DNA of 64,000 nucleotides, taken from contig NW_026570221.1 in NCBI RefSeq assembly GCF_019649055.1, positions 2,480,001 to 2,544,000 of the forward strand, in the 5' to 3' direction. Shown piece after piece: positions 33,906-46,754 of this stretch. Position 1 is the first letter of the stretch. Every line of letters starts with the position of its first letter. The notes below the pieces were generated by a model, which worked only from the letters and a program-made list of their open reading frames with translations, had not been told where the DNA came from and ran no database searches. This stretch comes from Paramacrobiotus metropolitanus. Lineage: Eukaryota > Tardigrada > Eutardigrada > Parachela > Macrobiotidae. Position numbers and translations under genes: made by a program.

Positions 33906-34432
33906 ACTACAGACCAGACTTTGCCCATCTTTTGGTTGGGATGAAAATTTCCCCCATCTTTTCCAGCCCATCCCATTTTTTAGATGAAATGGGGATGGGA
34001 TGAGGACAAGCAGCGGATGGGCTGAGAATGTTGAAAGATGGGATGGGATCAAGAAAAGCGATTTTTAAATAAAGTTTTAGAATTTTCATAATTTTTTTCG
34101 CTAAAAACTCAAGGAAATTTATCTTTTCAGCCGAAAAAATCAAAAAATTTTAAGCTATTTGCTGTTTAAGCTTCTAAATTCGCCTGGAATTTTTGCGTTG
34201 CGCGTTGATTTCTACGAGTTAAAACTTCGTTATTTTTCTCACTTTACGTAATTTTGAACAATTTATAGTACTGAAAAGTTTTTGAAAAATGGGCTGAAAA
34301 TGGGGCCTTAAAGCTGGACAGGGCTGGTGAACTAAGGTGGCTGGAGATGGGCTGGGCTGGGAGTTGCGTGCGACAGTTGGGGATGAAATGGGGATGAGAA
34401 AAGTCGAAGATGGGCAAACTCTGCTACAGACT
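33906..34432. mobile_element. ~530-bp MITE-like element with GAAGATGGGC ends
   Basis: The left end ...CAGACTTTGCCCATCTT is matched in inverse by AAGATGGGCAAACTCTG near 34,406-34,423. Between them are many GGGATGG/CCCATCC words. Target duplication not resolved. Confidence 0.5.
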
Positions 34433-36663
34433 GCAGGCACATGCTCTGCAAGGACATACAAATGTTTTATTGTTGTGCGAATAGCAAGTTTGATGTGCGA
34501 ATAGTGTTTATACTACGGTATCGGCTTGGCTCAACTGCTCGGCATACGTGCACGTAAACTTCGCTGTTATTGCAAAAAAACCGGCGCCCTGTATACACGC
34601 ACTTTTACATTCACGGGGTAACTCCATGGGCCTGCGCTGGTGCGCCAATTCCACGAACAGCTAGCCTTCCTTATCTTCTGGTTTTGTTTGCTGATTATTT
34701 TGCTTTGTCGTAATCACTTGTATATAACGGCGGAAAATAAGCTATGGACACAAGCAGATGAACCCGAGCGATACGCGAGTAGTACATCATATCCTCCTTT
34801 GCGGTGTGCGTACGGTGCAATCCGGTGCGTTGAAGATTTACATCTGACTCTGAGTCTGGTGCTGTTTTTAGTGCTTAATAGTGCCGGCACCTGCCGTTAC
34901 TGTCACGTTCGAGGAATGTATGGACTCCATTTAAGGTGGACAGGAATAACAGGACAATGATGAAGCGTTACGAGAAACTAAATTCATATCAGTTTATATC
35001 TGCGGTCTCGTTATTCGACGAAGATGTCGGTCTGCGTAAGCAGTAAGTAGTTTAATCGTTATTTCTAGTATTTTTGCCTTATTTATTATTGGTATTTGAG
35101 AGTTTGACAATTTTTTTACTTGACAATTGGCTTTTTAATATTTGACAGTTTTTTACCGTAAAGTTTTCGATAAGTCTGCGCACACTACAATTTATTTTTA
35201 ATGATCGTATCACAACCGTATATATCTATATGAAATTTTGTTGGTGCACAGGTTAATTTAACAGATCATAATGATAACTAATAAATTTTGTATAGAATTC
35301 AAAATTTGCAAATATCTGTGCTGGCAGCGCGATATTACTTGTACATCATTGGTGTTATAGTTACAGTATATTGTCAGCAGCATTGTTTATGTATAATACT
35401 ATAATTTCATGTTTAGGTCACTTTTGTGCGCCCGGAAAATTTCTGGCGTGTAGTCTGTTTGCACGAAATTTAAGGTAAAAGTGTATCTTGGCCGTTGGCA
35501 ATCGGTTTTACGCAAAAGGTGATTTTCCTGGTGAAAAACCAGAGCGTCACTGAAATTCGGAACCATCACACCAGGTACAACATATCCATACTTCCATAGA
35601 AGTACCGAAAGTATATTCCTGATAAGTAAATTCATCCAGCTGCTCCTTTTCCCTAAGAGGTTTGGCCAGTTGCAGTTGTTCGCGTGTATTTAAGTCTTTC
35701 ATGGTCTCAGGTTATGGTCGATGAATGCGTATATTTCAAAAGTTGGCAACTTGCACCGTACACCATTCCAGTTTTGAACTTCCGGTTGCACAGTGCCCGA
35801 TTAAAAAACACCATAAGTAGCCGTTTAAAAAACAGGCAAGACGCTTTTTAATCGCACATCTTAATAGCTATTGTTACCAGATTTTTGAAATTTGTTTCTG
35901 AATTAATTAACGCAATCCTGGGGTAAATAGCTGCCCTTTGAATTATATATGAACAAAGATTACTTGGACCACTTCTATTTGCACCAATTTTTAAGTTGGA
36001 CAGGATGGGATAGATTTTAGTCGCAGCGCTGAATAACATTAACAGATATGCAGTGGCCAGCACCACCCGCTATTAAATACTAACTTACCGGCTACTATTA
36101 TTGCGATTTTCTGTGTATTGTACACAATCGTACTGGTAACTGATGCACAGTACAGATAATACTTTGGATGACATTTACATCCTGACGTGGGAGCGCAGTA
36201 AGAAGTTACTAAAAACGCGTAAATATATTTGCCGAATGAAGGATGTAACACGTGCAGTCTGTACACCACTCAGTAATATACTAATAATAATAAATAATAT
36301 AGTGTCAAAGCGTTCTGACATTAGTAGCGGAAATTATATGCTTTGATCATAAGTGTTCCCCCAGTCTCAAAGATGTTGAAAGTCGTAGTAAAAGTCGCAA
36401 TCTGAAAGATTTTCAACGTAGCTTTCCGTTTTTTATTACCGAACTTCGCGCGAACAGTAAAATGAAAAGTCGACCTTTTTGAATTTCATATGCTGTCGCA
36501 CAATTACGTACTTGATGTACTGTACATATAGCCGATGCTGTTAACAATTCCCAGGAAGAACTGACTGTGTTCTGGAAAGAGTTTTAAGAATATGCGAGTC
36601 ATCAAGCACTTCGAACCGCTTTAATATTAATTATCATGGTAAAGACTCCGAACCATCTTTTAC

Positions 36664-36793
36664 ATGGTGCCACATTTCATGCGGCATCTGCCAGGTTTTA
36701 TTGTTTGCCAGTTGCCAGAGTCTCCAGATTTTATCGCCTGCCATGCCACTGGCACTGCCGCTGGTAGGTGCCACTGCCAGGTTTTACACCCTG
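36664..36793 (-). repeat. 130-bp interspersed repeat, right copy of the inverted pair
   Basis: Reverse complement of 32,620-32,749 with only a few mismatches over the whole length. The two copies bracket 3.9 kb without a recognisable gene. Confidence 0.8.
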
Positions 36794-37933
36794 CCGGTTG
36801 GCGGAACGTTTCTCCGCCATGGCGGCCTTCTTTTCCGTCTCCACCCGGCATCCCGTTTCAATGTGGCCTGCTGTCGACGTTTCCGGGAGCTGCTTCTACT
36901 GGCCAGCTATCGTCTGCCGTGTTGGCGAAAGGTTCGACTCTAAGCCAGCCGCTCTTTTCTCCAACTGGTCGGCCCGGTGTTTCATGATTTACCACACCCT
37001 GTCGGAATTATTATAGAAGAAATGTAGATCCGACATCTAATTTGTTGATGGGACGGAGTACAGCCGGCCGCATCCACCAGCACCTTATCGTACTTTTTCT
37101 TGTTCGTGCCCCTCTCGTTTAGTTCGCCGTTCTGTGTCGTCGTTGCAGCATTCCCATTACTTAGGCTCCGCTATTGTTCTCAGCCGCTTTTAAAACCAGA
37201 TGGTGGCTTCTGCCAGGTCCGCATTCTTCATATTCAAAGTGCCGATGGCCAAGAAATCACGCACCCCGTCAACCTCGTTTCCCCCACCCGTTAAGCTATG
37301 CGTATGCGAACTTTATCTAGTTCTAGATCTTTATTACCACGAACAGAAAAAATTGCATACACCAATGCCAGAATCCCAGACCGAATTAACAAAAACCACT
37401 GCTATCATCGGAAAGCCAATGTTCTAAAACGCGGCCAGAGCGTGTTCGTTTTTTTTCGAAAATGCATTCAAGCGACCAAACAAATCACCTCCACAAGCCG
37501 GGTCTGCCATGTAAAGTTAAAGTGCCGCCATACTTAAGAATAGTATGTATATACTTAAGAAATTACTGTTGCTACGTTAAAAATATTAAGTTTGAAAATA
37601 AGTGACCTTAAAGAAGACAAATATTCGGTTAATCCCATATGGGATTAATTGGGTCTTATGGGATTAATTGCCCCTTTCTAATTGTCGAACATCTGAAAAT
37701 GCGTGAAATGTAAAACATTTTCATCTTACTGTTAACTATTTCGGGGAAACGTCGAAAATATTACGTTGATCAGAAATCTTTCAATCACAAAATCGCTGAC
37801 AAAAATTCTGCATCGTGTACCCAGACAGGTGTTCAAATCGTAAATGCAGTTGTGCAAAATATAGTACAAATCACTACGAGGTAATTAGTACTAATTTCAC
37901 TGACCAAACACACGAGATACTCGTAATTACACT

Positions 37934-38060
37934 GAATGAGTGACCAAATTACCACTGCTATCTAGTGCACATTCACTGCACACTTCCCGTTAGGTGAATG
38001 AGTGACCACACTACCACTGCTATCTAGTGCACACTTCTCGTTATGTGAGTGAGTAACCAA
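37934..38060. repeat. Imperfect tandem repeat (GAATGAGTGACCA...ATCTAGTGCACA)
   Basis: Two long units of 62 and about 51 bp plus the start of a third (GAGTGAGTAACC). Confidence 0.65.
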
Positions 38061-38689
38061 AGTTTGGTTCATAAACTACCAGTGCACACAGTCCGCCAGG
38101 TTAGTAAGTGACTGCCCTACTATAACTGTTGCTTTCAGTTGGGTACGTAAGTTCTCGCTTCTCAAATTTAGTAATGTTCACCTGCGAAGCCAGTTGGCAC
38201 GCGTAATGAGTACCAGGAAGTCCGAAACCGATTCTTCTTTAAAAATTGCTGTTTTGGAGAAAAAAATTAAATGAAGTTAAATTTTTCGCACTTTTGGAAA
38301 TCTAAGATGTTAATACGTATACCTATACAGACCCACTGAGGACCACAAGAAATGCGGAGGCGAAGCCGACGTCATTTCTTGTATCAGTTAAGACCAAATG
38401 TATGGCAACTGTACGCACAGACCAGAACCTTGGGATATGATTTTCAAAGGAAGCCAATAATTCTTGCAGGGAAACGCGAAAAACACTGTGTGGGTGAAGT
38501 TTACGCTAGACGCTTTGGAGGCCCGGAACTAACTGGAACTTGATCTTCTTTTGGACGTCTGGAAGCTATGGATGGCTGCACCCGTAAACAGGGTCCCAGA
38601 GCATTGCAGTGCCAGCACTACGCTACCGAATTCGCCGGAGACTGATAATTATCAACAGCTGCCTAAATTGTTTTATGTTAACCGGAAAC

Positions 38690-38860
38690 TGCGGCAAAAT
38701 AGTTAAGGGCTATTTTGCCACCCATACTGCGGCAAAATAGCTAACGGCTATTTTAACGCAGTGTGCGGCAAAATAGGAAAAGGCTAATTTACCGACCATA
38801 GTGCGGTAAAATAGCTAATGGCTATTTTGCCGCAAGTACTGGGGCAAAATAGCCACTTCG
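38690..38860. repeat. GCGGCAAAATAGC hairpin repeat, locus 2
   Basis: At least three head-to-head pairs of GCGGCAAAATAG and CTATTTTGCCGC separated by short variable loops, so the array folds into serial hairpins. Ends in AGCCACTTCGCAC, as does the locus at 51.7 kb. Confidence 0.75.
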
Positions 38861-40549
38861 CACAAGGTTATTCTCAAACACACGTTAATCTACTCAATTA
38901 TTAACCGTCACGTAAGACGGGCCAAACTCAGTTCGAAAGATTAGAATTTCTATCTCAACACCGCATCATCAAACAGCCTGTTAATCAGCGATTAACAGGT
39001 AAGTTCCTGCATATATGACGTAGTTTGCTCTTGGCGTCGCACTCAGCTCTGGAAAGCCACTGTTCGTCAATTTTGTGTCGTCTTCTTCTATGACTGAAGC
39101 TTATTAATAACCCAATACATGACTTTAAATTTTGTGGAAATCATCCTTCTTGCAGATATTTTTCCTTTCTCGTATTGGCAATCTCTTTTCGGCGTTATCT
39201 TATGACATTTGTAGCCAAATAATTTACATTGTGCATTCTTTTGCATGAAAAGCGTTTGGCGAGAAATATTCAGTTGGGAGTTTTTAGTAAAATAAGACTT
39301 ATCAGTTCAAGTGCCCGTTAGTCACGGTTCGTGTACACGAATTTGACACCAAGTTCTCGTACATAAACTGGGTCACTGGCGTTAAATACAGTTTTCTCCC
39401 GTACCACCTGGGGTATTGTTATGTGACTACGAAGGGAAAAAACTACGGCTTTGCAATTCACGTTAACAACTTGGCGCTCAGCACTAAAAAATACTTCTGT
39501 TTACAAGCCTGTGTACAAATCGAACACTCGCAAATACACCGAACTTAAGAAATTTACGGGTAACGCTTAAATCGGTACTACAGCGCGCCACGCCGCACTG
39601 CTTTGTACGTAACATGCATTTGGGTGGCTGGTGGCTTTAGGTAGCTTGGTACACACCAGATATTTTAATGCGAATAAGTGTAATTGCCTGGCGGAATGTG
39701 ATTTTTTAAGGGACAACTAAACTGCGTACCGCAGTTACGCATTGTGATAAACGTTGAGCAGTGGCTGTCGCTCAATCGCCAACTTTGCGCTAATAATTTA
39801 ATTTATAGTCTTTTGCAACGGGAATTTGTCCCCTCAAGGCATTCGACATTCCAAAGAAACATAATAAACAACAAAGGTCACACGGACGATGGTTTATTTG
39901 GTAAAGAAAAATCATTAGCACAGTATAATCTAATCAAATTAAGTACGGCTAGACAAACAACAGAAATCGCACAAAGAAAGGACACGGCTAGACAAACACA
40001 GAAATCATGAAAAGAATGTACACAAAGTGAGCAGAAGATTACGGAGGATTACATCTTGTTGGTTATGTGAGATATAGAATATTGGCTTAATAAAGTGAGT
40101 AGAAAGGGAGGGAAGCGATCGCACTGGTGTCCATGCATAAAACCAAAACCCACTTAACAAAACTATGTGCGAATTTACTGTTATTATTTTAACAAATTTT
40201 CGAAAACTTTAATATTCTTGTGGGAGAAATGGAAAGCATGGACACTTACGTACGTAATCGCATTACGGAATTTACAAGCCAATATCCATGTAGCGGCAAC
40301 TTTTTTATACAAAATTGCTAAACCGATTCCTAGTAGCGCACAACCACTGAACTTCGGGACCATCCACAAGCGTTCTTGAAGTTCCGCATACCATGATCGG
40401 TTAGGAGTGAGTCAGAAGGAACTAGTAACCTGAAAAATGTCAAATTAGTTAACTATATCAGGTTCTGCAAAAACGTTTAAAAAAGTCCAGTTGCTCCAAC
40501 AAACGGTATCCAGCGCATTCTTAAACACGTTCAGTGCGGTGTAGTCTTT

Positions 40550-41638
40550 TTAATCCAGAGTAATTTCGTTCCACAACTGAGCCAGACGATCTGTTAGGGA
40601 GTCAGAGGAAGAAAACAACGTGATCCCGCATATTCTTGTAGGTGCCACCGTTATAGGGAACGGATGCGTCAACAGCCGTTTCACTGATCTTGTATGACCT
40701 GAAATACAAGACAAGGCAGCAGCAGTTTGCTCAAAGGGCAAGAAAAACCGTTCTCCCAGAGGGATATGGTTAAAAACAAGTTTGTAAACTAAAACCAAGC
40801 TACGTTTCAATCTGCGCAGTTCAAAACAGTCCCACTTAAGCTCCAGTAATTGTTCGCTAAAGCTTTCACTACCAAGATAAAGAGAGTACACAAAACGTTC
40901 TAAGAAGCGCTCTAATTTGCCTCGGCAAGTTTTGTTAGCGGTAGCAATAAAAGGGCAACAGTAATCAGACGACGTGAACACCAAAGACTTGTACAACTGA
41001 ATACGAGCAGCGGAATCGGCTTTTCTGAACGAGACGTTAATCCATCGGCTTTTCTTACGCAGTTTAGTTACCACATTATCCGTGTTATCTTTAAATTTCA
41101 AAAAACGGTCAAGGAGAACTCCTAAGTATTTCACGCATTCAGTTTTAACTATCGGTTCACCATTGAGATAGTACTGAGAAATACAGTTTGGAGCTCGTTT
41201 TCTGAAAAAAGAAACATGAAACGATTTCGAAGCGTTGAGCACCAGTTTGTGACCACGTGCCCAGTTTTCTACTGCTGTGAGATCTGACTGTAATGCCATT
41301 TCATCATCCTTCGACATTATGGGTCTGTACAGAGCTATGTCGTCGGCAAACATGAGCAATTCGCTGTTGTGAATTAGGGCTAAAGGTAACAAATTTAGTA
41401 CGCAAATGGAGAAACAAGTCCCTACCGTTGAACCTTGCGGTACGCCGCTGGTGACCTCTACCAATTCCGATACACAGCCATTTACCATTATACACTGTTC
41501 CCTGCCCTTTAAATAATCGCAAACCAGATGCACAACCTGACTATCGATCCCGAGATTAATCAGAGCACCCAAAATAATCTGATGATCACATTTGTCCAAT
41601 GCTTTCGAACAGTGCAAGAACAACCCATGCACTTCCAC
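40550..41638 (-). pseudogene. LINE reverse transcriptase domain
   Basis: Carries the RT core: a KALDKCDHQIIL block, TSGVPQGS, the catalytic FADD in LLMFADDIALY, and YLGVLLD of the thumb region, with a C-terminal extension. The fingers region upstream (41,640-41,880) lies in other frames (HQLGYRE near 41,720 on the minus strand). Supports a non-LTR element of the jockey/CR1 group. Upstream frame breaks make it a likely pseudogene. Confidence 0.8.
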
Positions 41639-41886
41639 ATTATTCTCAATAAAATCAGTTGTTGATTTGATAAACCAAGAAATCTGTAATTCACATGAGC
41701 GTTTCTCCCGGTAACCAAGCTGGTGATCCGTTAATTTATGATTTTTTTTTCAAAAATTACGAATGTATTCATCAATGCAACGTTCAAAAATTTTCGAAAC
41801 AGGGTTCAGCAATGAAATTGGCCGATAATTTTGAGGATTGGTGTGATCTTTGCAACCTTTTGGAATAGGAGAGATGTAAGAAATTT

Positions 41887-42555
41887 TCAAGGGTAACAAC
41901 CTTCATTTAACGCTGCTATAAAAATCAGTTTAAGTGGCTTAACAATTGCATTAGCACACAATTTTAAAAGTTTGGTCGTAATTTTAAAAGGGCCACTAGA
42001 CGATGAAGATGAAGAGTTTGCAATATGGTAAAAAATAATTTCCTCTGTTATTTCAAAAGGTTCAGCGTTGCTGTTATCAGATAAATCAATGCTAGATCCG
42101 TGACAATGACGATCGCATGGCCCCTGCGACTTAGCGTACATCCCGTTCAGAGCTGTTGCTTTTTCGAAATCGGTACCAAGAACTGAACCGTTGTCTATTT
42201 TCAGCGGCGGAATTCCATTTCTGTCATCGGCTGACTTAACGTACTGCCAAAACTTTCGCGAATTATTGCGTGCTGCCGTTCCTGCCTCACTGATCTGGCA
42301 GTTTTCGAAATTGCGTACCAACCTTTCTGCATACGTACACAGATTTTTCCATTTAAGCTTATAGCGTAAAGCAACATTGGCATCGTTATTTCTCAGGAAA
42401 TTTTGGTAGTTTTGGAATGCTGTATCTCGTTTTCTGATAGCCCGTTTGACGTTAACAGAATAAACAATGCCGCCTTTACGTTTAGCTTGACCATAGACAA
42501 AATACCGCTTCGCAATCGACAGAAACAAAAATTGTCGATTACTGTCGATTAACAA
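41887..42555 (-). pseudogene. LINE segment between endonuclease and RT
   Basis: Linker typical of jockey-like ORF2 (NNSRKFWQYVK, ITEEIIFYHI, GPFKITTKLLK). The C-terminal half of the endonuclease seems to be missing or shortened at its upstream end. The frame breaks before RT. Confidence 0.65.
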
Positions 42556-43005
42556 CCCTGTCGATTACTGGAACTTCAACAAAAATCGCCTCAACAGATG
42601 TTAGCTCATACTCACTTCGCCTAAAACTTTTCATGCTTTTACGAACAATTATTGCTACGCCACCACCATATCCGTTTTCTCGTCGTTTACGAACAACATT
42701 AAAAGAACGTAGATCAGCGAATTTGTTGTCGGTTACAGCCTCATTATCCCACGTTTCAGTAAGATCAGTCACATCCGCATTTGCACAAAAGAGCTTACCT
42801 GGCCACTTTTGTTCTTTACACTGTTAATGTTACAGCAACGAACAACCACTGTCTTCAGATTACGTACGTTTGTGTTGGTCGTTAACTTCTGCTTATCTTG
42901 GAAATCCAAAACTTCAATGTTAATTATCACGGAACTATCGTTTAAGCAAATATTAACATAATTAACAGAACTGTGAAAACTCTGAGCTGTATATTCGGCT
43001 CCCAT
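42539..43005 (-). pseudogene. LINE APE-type endonuclease, two overlapping fragments
   Basis: 42,769-43,005 has CCNINSVKNKSGQV, matching the RxxNINSxxNK start of APE domains. 42,539-42,772 continues with LTETWDNEAV and YGGGVAIIVRK in a second frame that overlaps by four bases. Later APE motifs (the SDH region) are not seen. Confidence 0.65.
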
Positions 43006-44126
43006 TAAATTTTGCGGAGAAGTTGCACGTTTTCTACAGAACTGTTATAAAACATTCTCGATTTATACAGATTCTGGTAAACAGTACAGTACTCATGAGC
43101 AAAAGCCGCATGTGGATTATTGGCATCAGATTTACGGTTACCCGCTTTCTTACAGTTAACGCAAACGCAGTTAAACGAAGAATCAGTTTCTGGACAGTCA
43201 GCAGAAAGATGTGGTTTCGCACAGTATCCACACACTGCATCTTTTTCACACTTCACCGCTACGTGGTAAAATTCACAACATTTCTTACACTGTGGCACAT
43301 AAAAATGGTCGCTGACAGAGCAATAATACCAACCAAGCAATACGGATTTTTTAGCAGTCAAAACATTACGCGTTTCTCCATCAACATCGATAACAACTGC
43401 ATAGGTCAAAGGATTAGGGCGGGTGCTGTTTAACTTTTTCACGATTTTAATTTCGCTATCAGCACGTTAATTCTTCAGTTTTAAATCACTCACAAGATCC
43501 TCTTCAGACATAGCAACTGGAATCCTACGAATTATCATGCGATGCTTGCGAGATTTCTGCTTTTTGACGTTTACTCCAAGCGTATCACTGTGTTCTTTTA
43601 ATAATGCTTCACCCTTAACTGCATCATCAGCAGTTTGAAAATCAATAATTACCGACTTACCAAAGCCTGAGCGGACATTTGTTACATTGGTGCCTTGGGC
43701 TCCAGCTGGGATCGCATTCGATAAGATTTTGCAAAAATCCGTCATTTCTTTCGCTGTTTTGCGGGACTGGTTGGACACTGGCAAATCTTTCGGTTTAAGG
43801 ACAAGGACGTTCTTGTTGGACACATTTTTAGAATTCGTCACTGCGCTGTTGGAGGTCATGGTGGCAGACGTTGGTTTCGATTCGGCTGGCTGGAAATTTT
43901 GTCGTTGAAGAGATACGATTTCCGACAGGGCGGCTTTGTGCAGTTCATGGAGGGAATCGGTCAACTCCAACACAGAACGTCCGTCAGTGGTCAAAGCATT
44001 ATAATCAGTCAATTTTTTACACGCAAGAAAATTCGTAACGAACCGATTAATTTTGGCAACTGACTGGGAAAAATCCAGAAGGGGGATTTCGCACGTAATA
44101 ATGGAGCTATTACTGTTTTCCCCCAT
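43005..44126 (-). pseudogene. LINE ORF1 with zinc knuckles, one in-frame stop
   Basis: ATG at 44,126. The N-terminal half has a helical segment and an RRM-like segment (SVIIDFQTADDAVKGEALL). A TAA at 43,467-43,469 interrupts it, but the same frame reopens, reads on through a Cys/His-rich region (CKKCCEFYHVAVKCEKDAVCGYC at residue scale, about 43,195-43,280) and ends at 43,005. This is therefore one ORF with a single nonsense change. Confidence 0.7.
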
Positions 44127-44630
44127 GATGGGGAAAAAACTAAAAGGTCACACCGTATTTACCACTTGGAAATTCAACCCGGATATGTAATTCTTCTCTG
44201 ACAAGAAAGTTAGATCCGCACGCGAGACGCTCAAGCGAAGAATGATTTTTTTTTAATATCTCTCTTACCTGTGTTTTTACATGCTCAGTTTGTCGACGGG
44301 CTTGTACAGACCTCTCTGTACGTGTAGCTTTGACAAAAGCAGGAATGCGGTAATTCTATGAGTGGAAATAAAAAAAACGCCCTAACGGTGCGTTTGAGCG
44401 AATTTCTCTTCCAATCAAGAAAATACTGCAAATGACCATTTTGCTACTGTTATAACCAAGCGGTTTCTCTTGTCATAAACAAGCACACTCGCATAAGTCC
44501 TCAACCAGAACATAACAAAAGTCATCTTCGCTGGTCTACAGTCAATTCGCTAAAAAACAATTGTTGATTTAATTTATTTTTGAGTTTGGTTTTTGTATGC
44601 TTTTTACATTGTACGGTAATACGCAGTGTC

Positions 44631-44698
44631 TTTCGCTCGTAGCGTGCTTTGATCACGAAACATCACTTTCGCTCGTAGCGTGCTTTGATCACGAAACA
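44631..44698. repeat. 36-bp-period duplication with CGCTCGTAGCG palindrome
   Basis: TTTCGCTCGTAGCGTGCTTT plus GATCACGAAACA occurs twice without mismatch, separated by TCAC. Confidence 0.75.
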
Positions 44699-45107
44699 GT
44701 TACTTTATATTAGGACAAACTTGTTAGTACCACGACTACGTACTGAGTAGTAACCGAAGACCAATGCTTCGTTTCTAATAACTGCTCCGGTAATTTTTAG
44801 TAACTAGTGGAATCTGTTTGGATCTTAGACAATAATGTTGGTATTGCTCCCGTTATTCTTTATCAGTTTGCGCGGTAGTGTCTGGCCATAGCGCGCAATC
44901 GTGAACTCACGGAGTGCTCGCTGCTCATCATATGTCCTGAGTTACCGAGCGTATTCTTGAAGTGCTGCTATCAAAACTGTCCATGTAATGTTTTGATTTT
45001 CCCAGTGGACAAGAATACCGACCAGACCAGCCAAACGAACGGAATCCACAGGAACTGGCATTACTGTTGCACCGCTCCGAGAAATTAAGACCGTTACATA
45101 GTACGTA

Positions 45108-45571
45108 TACGAACGGTTAGTGACTGGCGATCTGGACGGCAGCATACTCATGCAGCAGATTGTTTGTTGTGTGGCTGATGCTGACCATCTCGCTGGCGCT
45201 CTGCATTTCATGGCTCCGGAGGTTCTCTGAAAGGTTCTCGCACTTTCGACAGACGAGCAACTGGGACGATAATCAGATATCTGGAGTCTTGGGTGCATCC
45301 TTCTGGATCTGGCGGAGGGCGTTATCGGAGCGAGTAGGAAGTACTTATGGAAGAGAAACCATAAAGGTGCCAGGTAAAATACGACACGTACAAAGAAATC
45401 ACGGCAAATACGACAAGGTTTGCGTACGCCAAGTTATTATTGGATGATGGGTATTGTCCGCTTGTTGATCCGGACTTTCCAGCTTGCTGTTTCGGTCTGG
45501 CTAAAGAGGTCGAAAAATGTTTGTTCATCCGGCCAGACAACAGAAGTTTTGCCGAGGAAATTTCAATATAA
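45108..45571 (+). pseudogene. Protein kinase pseudogene related to the gene at 52 kb
   Basis: Matches the second exon of the intact kinase over its whole C-lobe: the GDLDGSI motif, FMAPEVL (APE), the DIW and CILLDLAE block, and VDPD...CLFIRPDNRS. In-frame stops occur right after APEVL (TGA) and at DEQLGR (TAA); an indel breaks the frame near 45,370. Upstream the similarity starts at the DLD loop, so the N-lobe and catalytic loop are missing. It is an old partial duplicate without the first exon. Confidence 0.8.
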
Positions 45572-46754
45572 ATGGGGACAAGGGAAGACAATTAGTCAGT
45601 TTTTAGTTTGATTTCTATACTGCGAGAAGGTTTAATCTGACGAAATCACCATCTGCATTATGTGATGGTTAAGTTTGTATTCCCAAGGGCATGGTAGTCA
45701 CAGATCAACGCAGCGACGTTGCTGGTGTAACCGCATTATCGCATCTTCATCGAACCGAAGACGCTCTGAGACTGCCATTAATAGCTCCTGCCCCTCATTC
45801 CATTCCCTGCCATCACGCTTAGCATGTCCTGACCCGCGATACTTCGCCCAATCAAAGTCGGGCTTGTTCCCGCCGTCATGGGATACGCTCAATACCACAC
45901 AGGCCACATTTTCACATGAATGCAAACAGTTATTCCTACCAAACCAGGACACTGCGCCAGCGAGTATCCGTCTTGCATGTTATTCTATTATTATGTTGGA
46001 GATTGGTGACACGTACGTAGTCACGCACAATCGAGATTGTAACCGTAGTGGAATTGTAACCGTAGTGAAATAATTGTTGCCACACAAATAAGAAACGAAC
46101 AAATAAAGAACGATCGAAAATGGCTTCGTTGTTGTAATTTATTGTCGCCGTAATATTGAAACTTTTGGAAGCAAGATTTCCATAAATACAGTATTCATGT
46201 TGAAGATACAACCGCACTAAAAAATTCCGGAAATGGTAAAGTGTTTGACGGCAATCTGTCATGCCACGGCTAAACCAACGGTAAAGGTTATTTGGTACGG
46301 TTTTTTGGAACGGTAAGGTAATGGCGGCGGCAAAGGTAAAGGTGAAGTTGAAAAAGGCAAAGGTAAAGGGGAGGCAGAGGAAATCTACGCCTACCACTCA
46401 GTAACTCATTTCGCTGGATCACTGCAATGTTTAATACAGAACTGGAGAAATATGAATTTTCGTTTCTGGGACACCCTCATACTTGTATACGCAATTTTTT
46501 AAATTATTTCCTAAAAACTTTAATTCTTATGTTTGCCATGAGCAAGGATATTAAGTGGATCAGCTTACTTTGCCCAGGAGCAACAACTTTGAAAACTTCG
46601 ATGATGGATCAGCTCATTATGCGGAAGTTAATGGATTTATGTTTGATTTGCTTTACTCAAACGCTGCTTTAATGTTAAGAAAATGACTCCCGATTTATTA
46701 TGGTTGCCGAGTTTGTCAACAATTCGGTTTGGAAAGTTCCTCCGTAGCTGTATG

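Larger units (their letters stand above)
36794..40549. other. Intergenic, repeats only
   Basis: No gene recognised. Contains a palindrome TTAATCCCATATGGGATTAA (37,629-37,648), an imperfect tandem repeat (37,934-38,060) and the second GCGGCAAAATAGC locus. Confidence 0.45.
40500..44126 (-). mobile_element. Jockey/CR1-type LINE, broken
   Basis: Minus-strand order ORF1 (RRM-like part and CCHC), endonuclease, linker, reverse transcriptase. Several frame breaks and an in-frame stop show it is a dead or poorly resolved copy. No clear poly-A tail or target duplication was seen at the 3' end near 40,500. Confidence 0.8.

Noticed and set aside
45698-45952. Minus-strand ORF with a SVSHDGG-like word, considered as a caspase-like fragment
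   Set aside because: Only one weak motif; no catalytic QACRG-type site or flanking exons.
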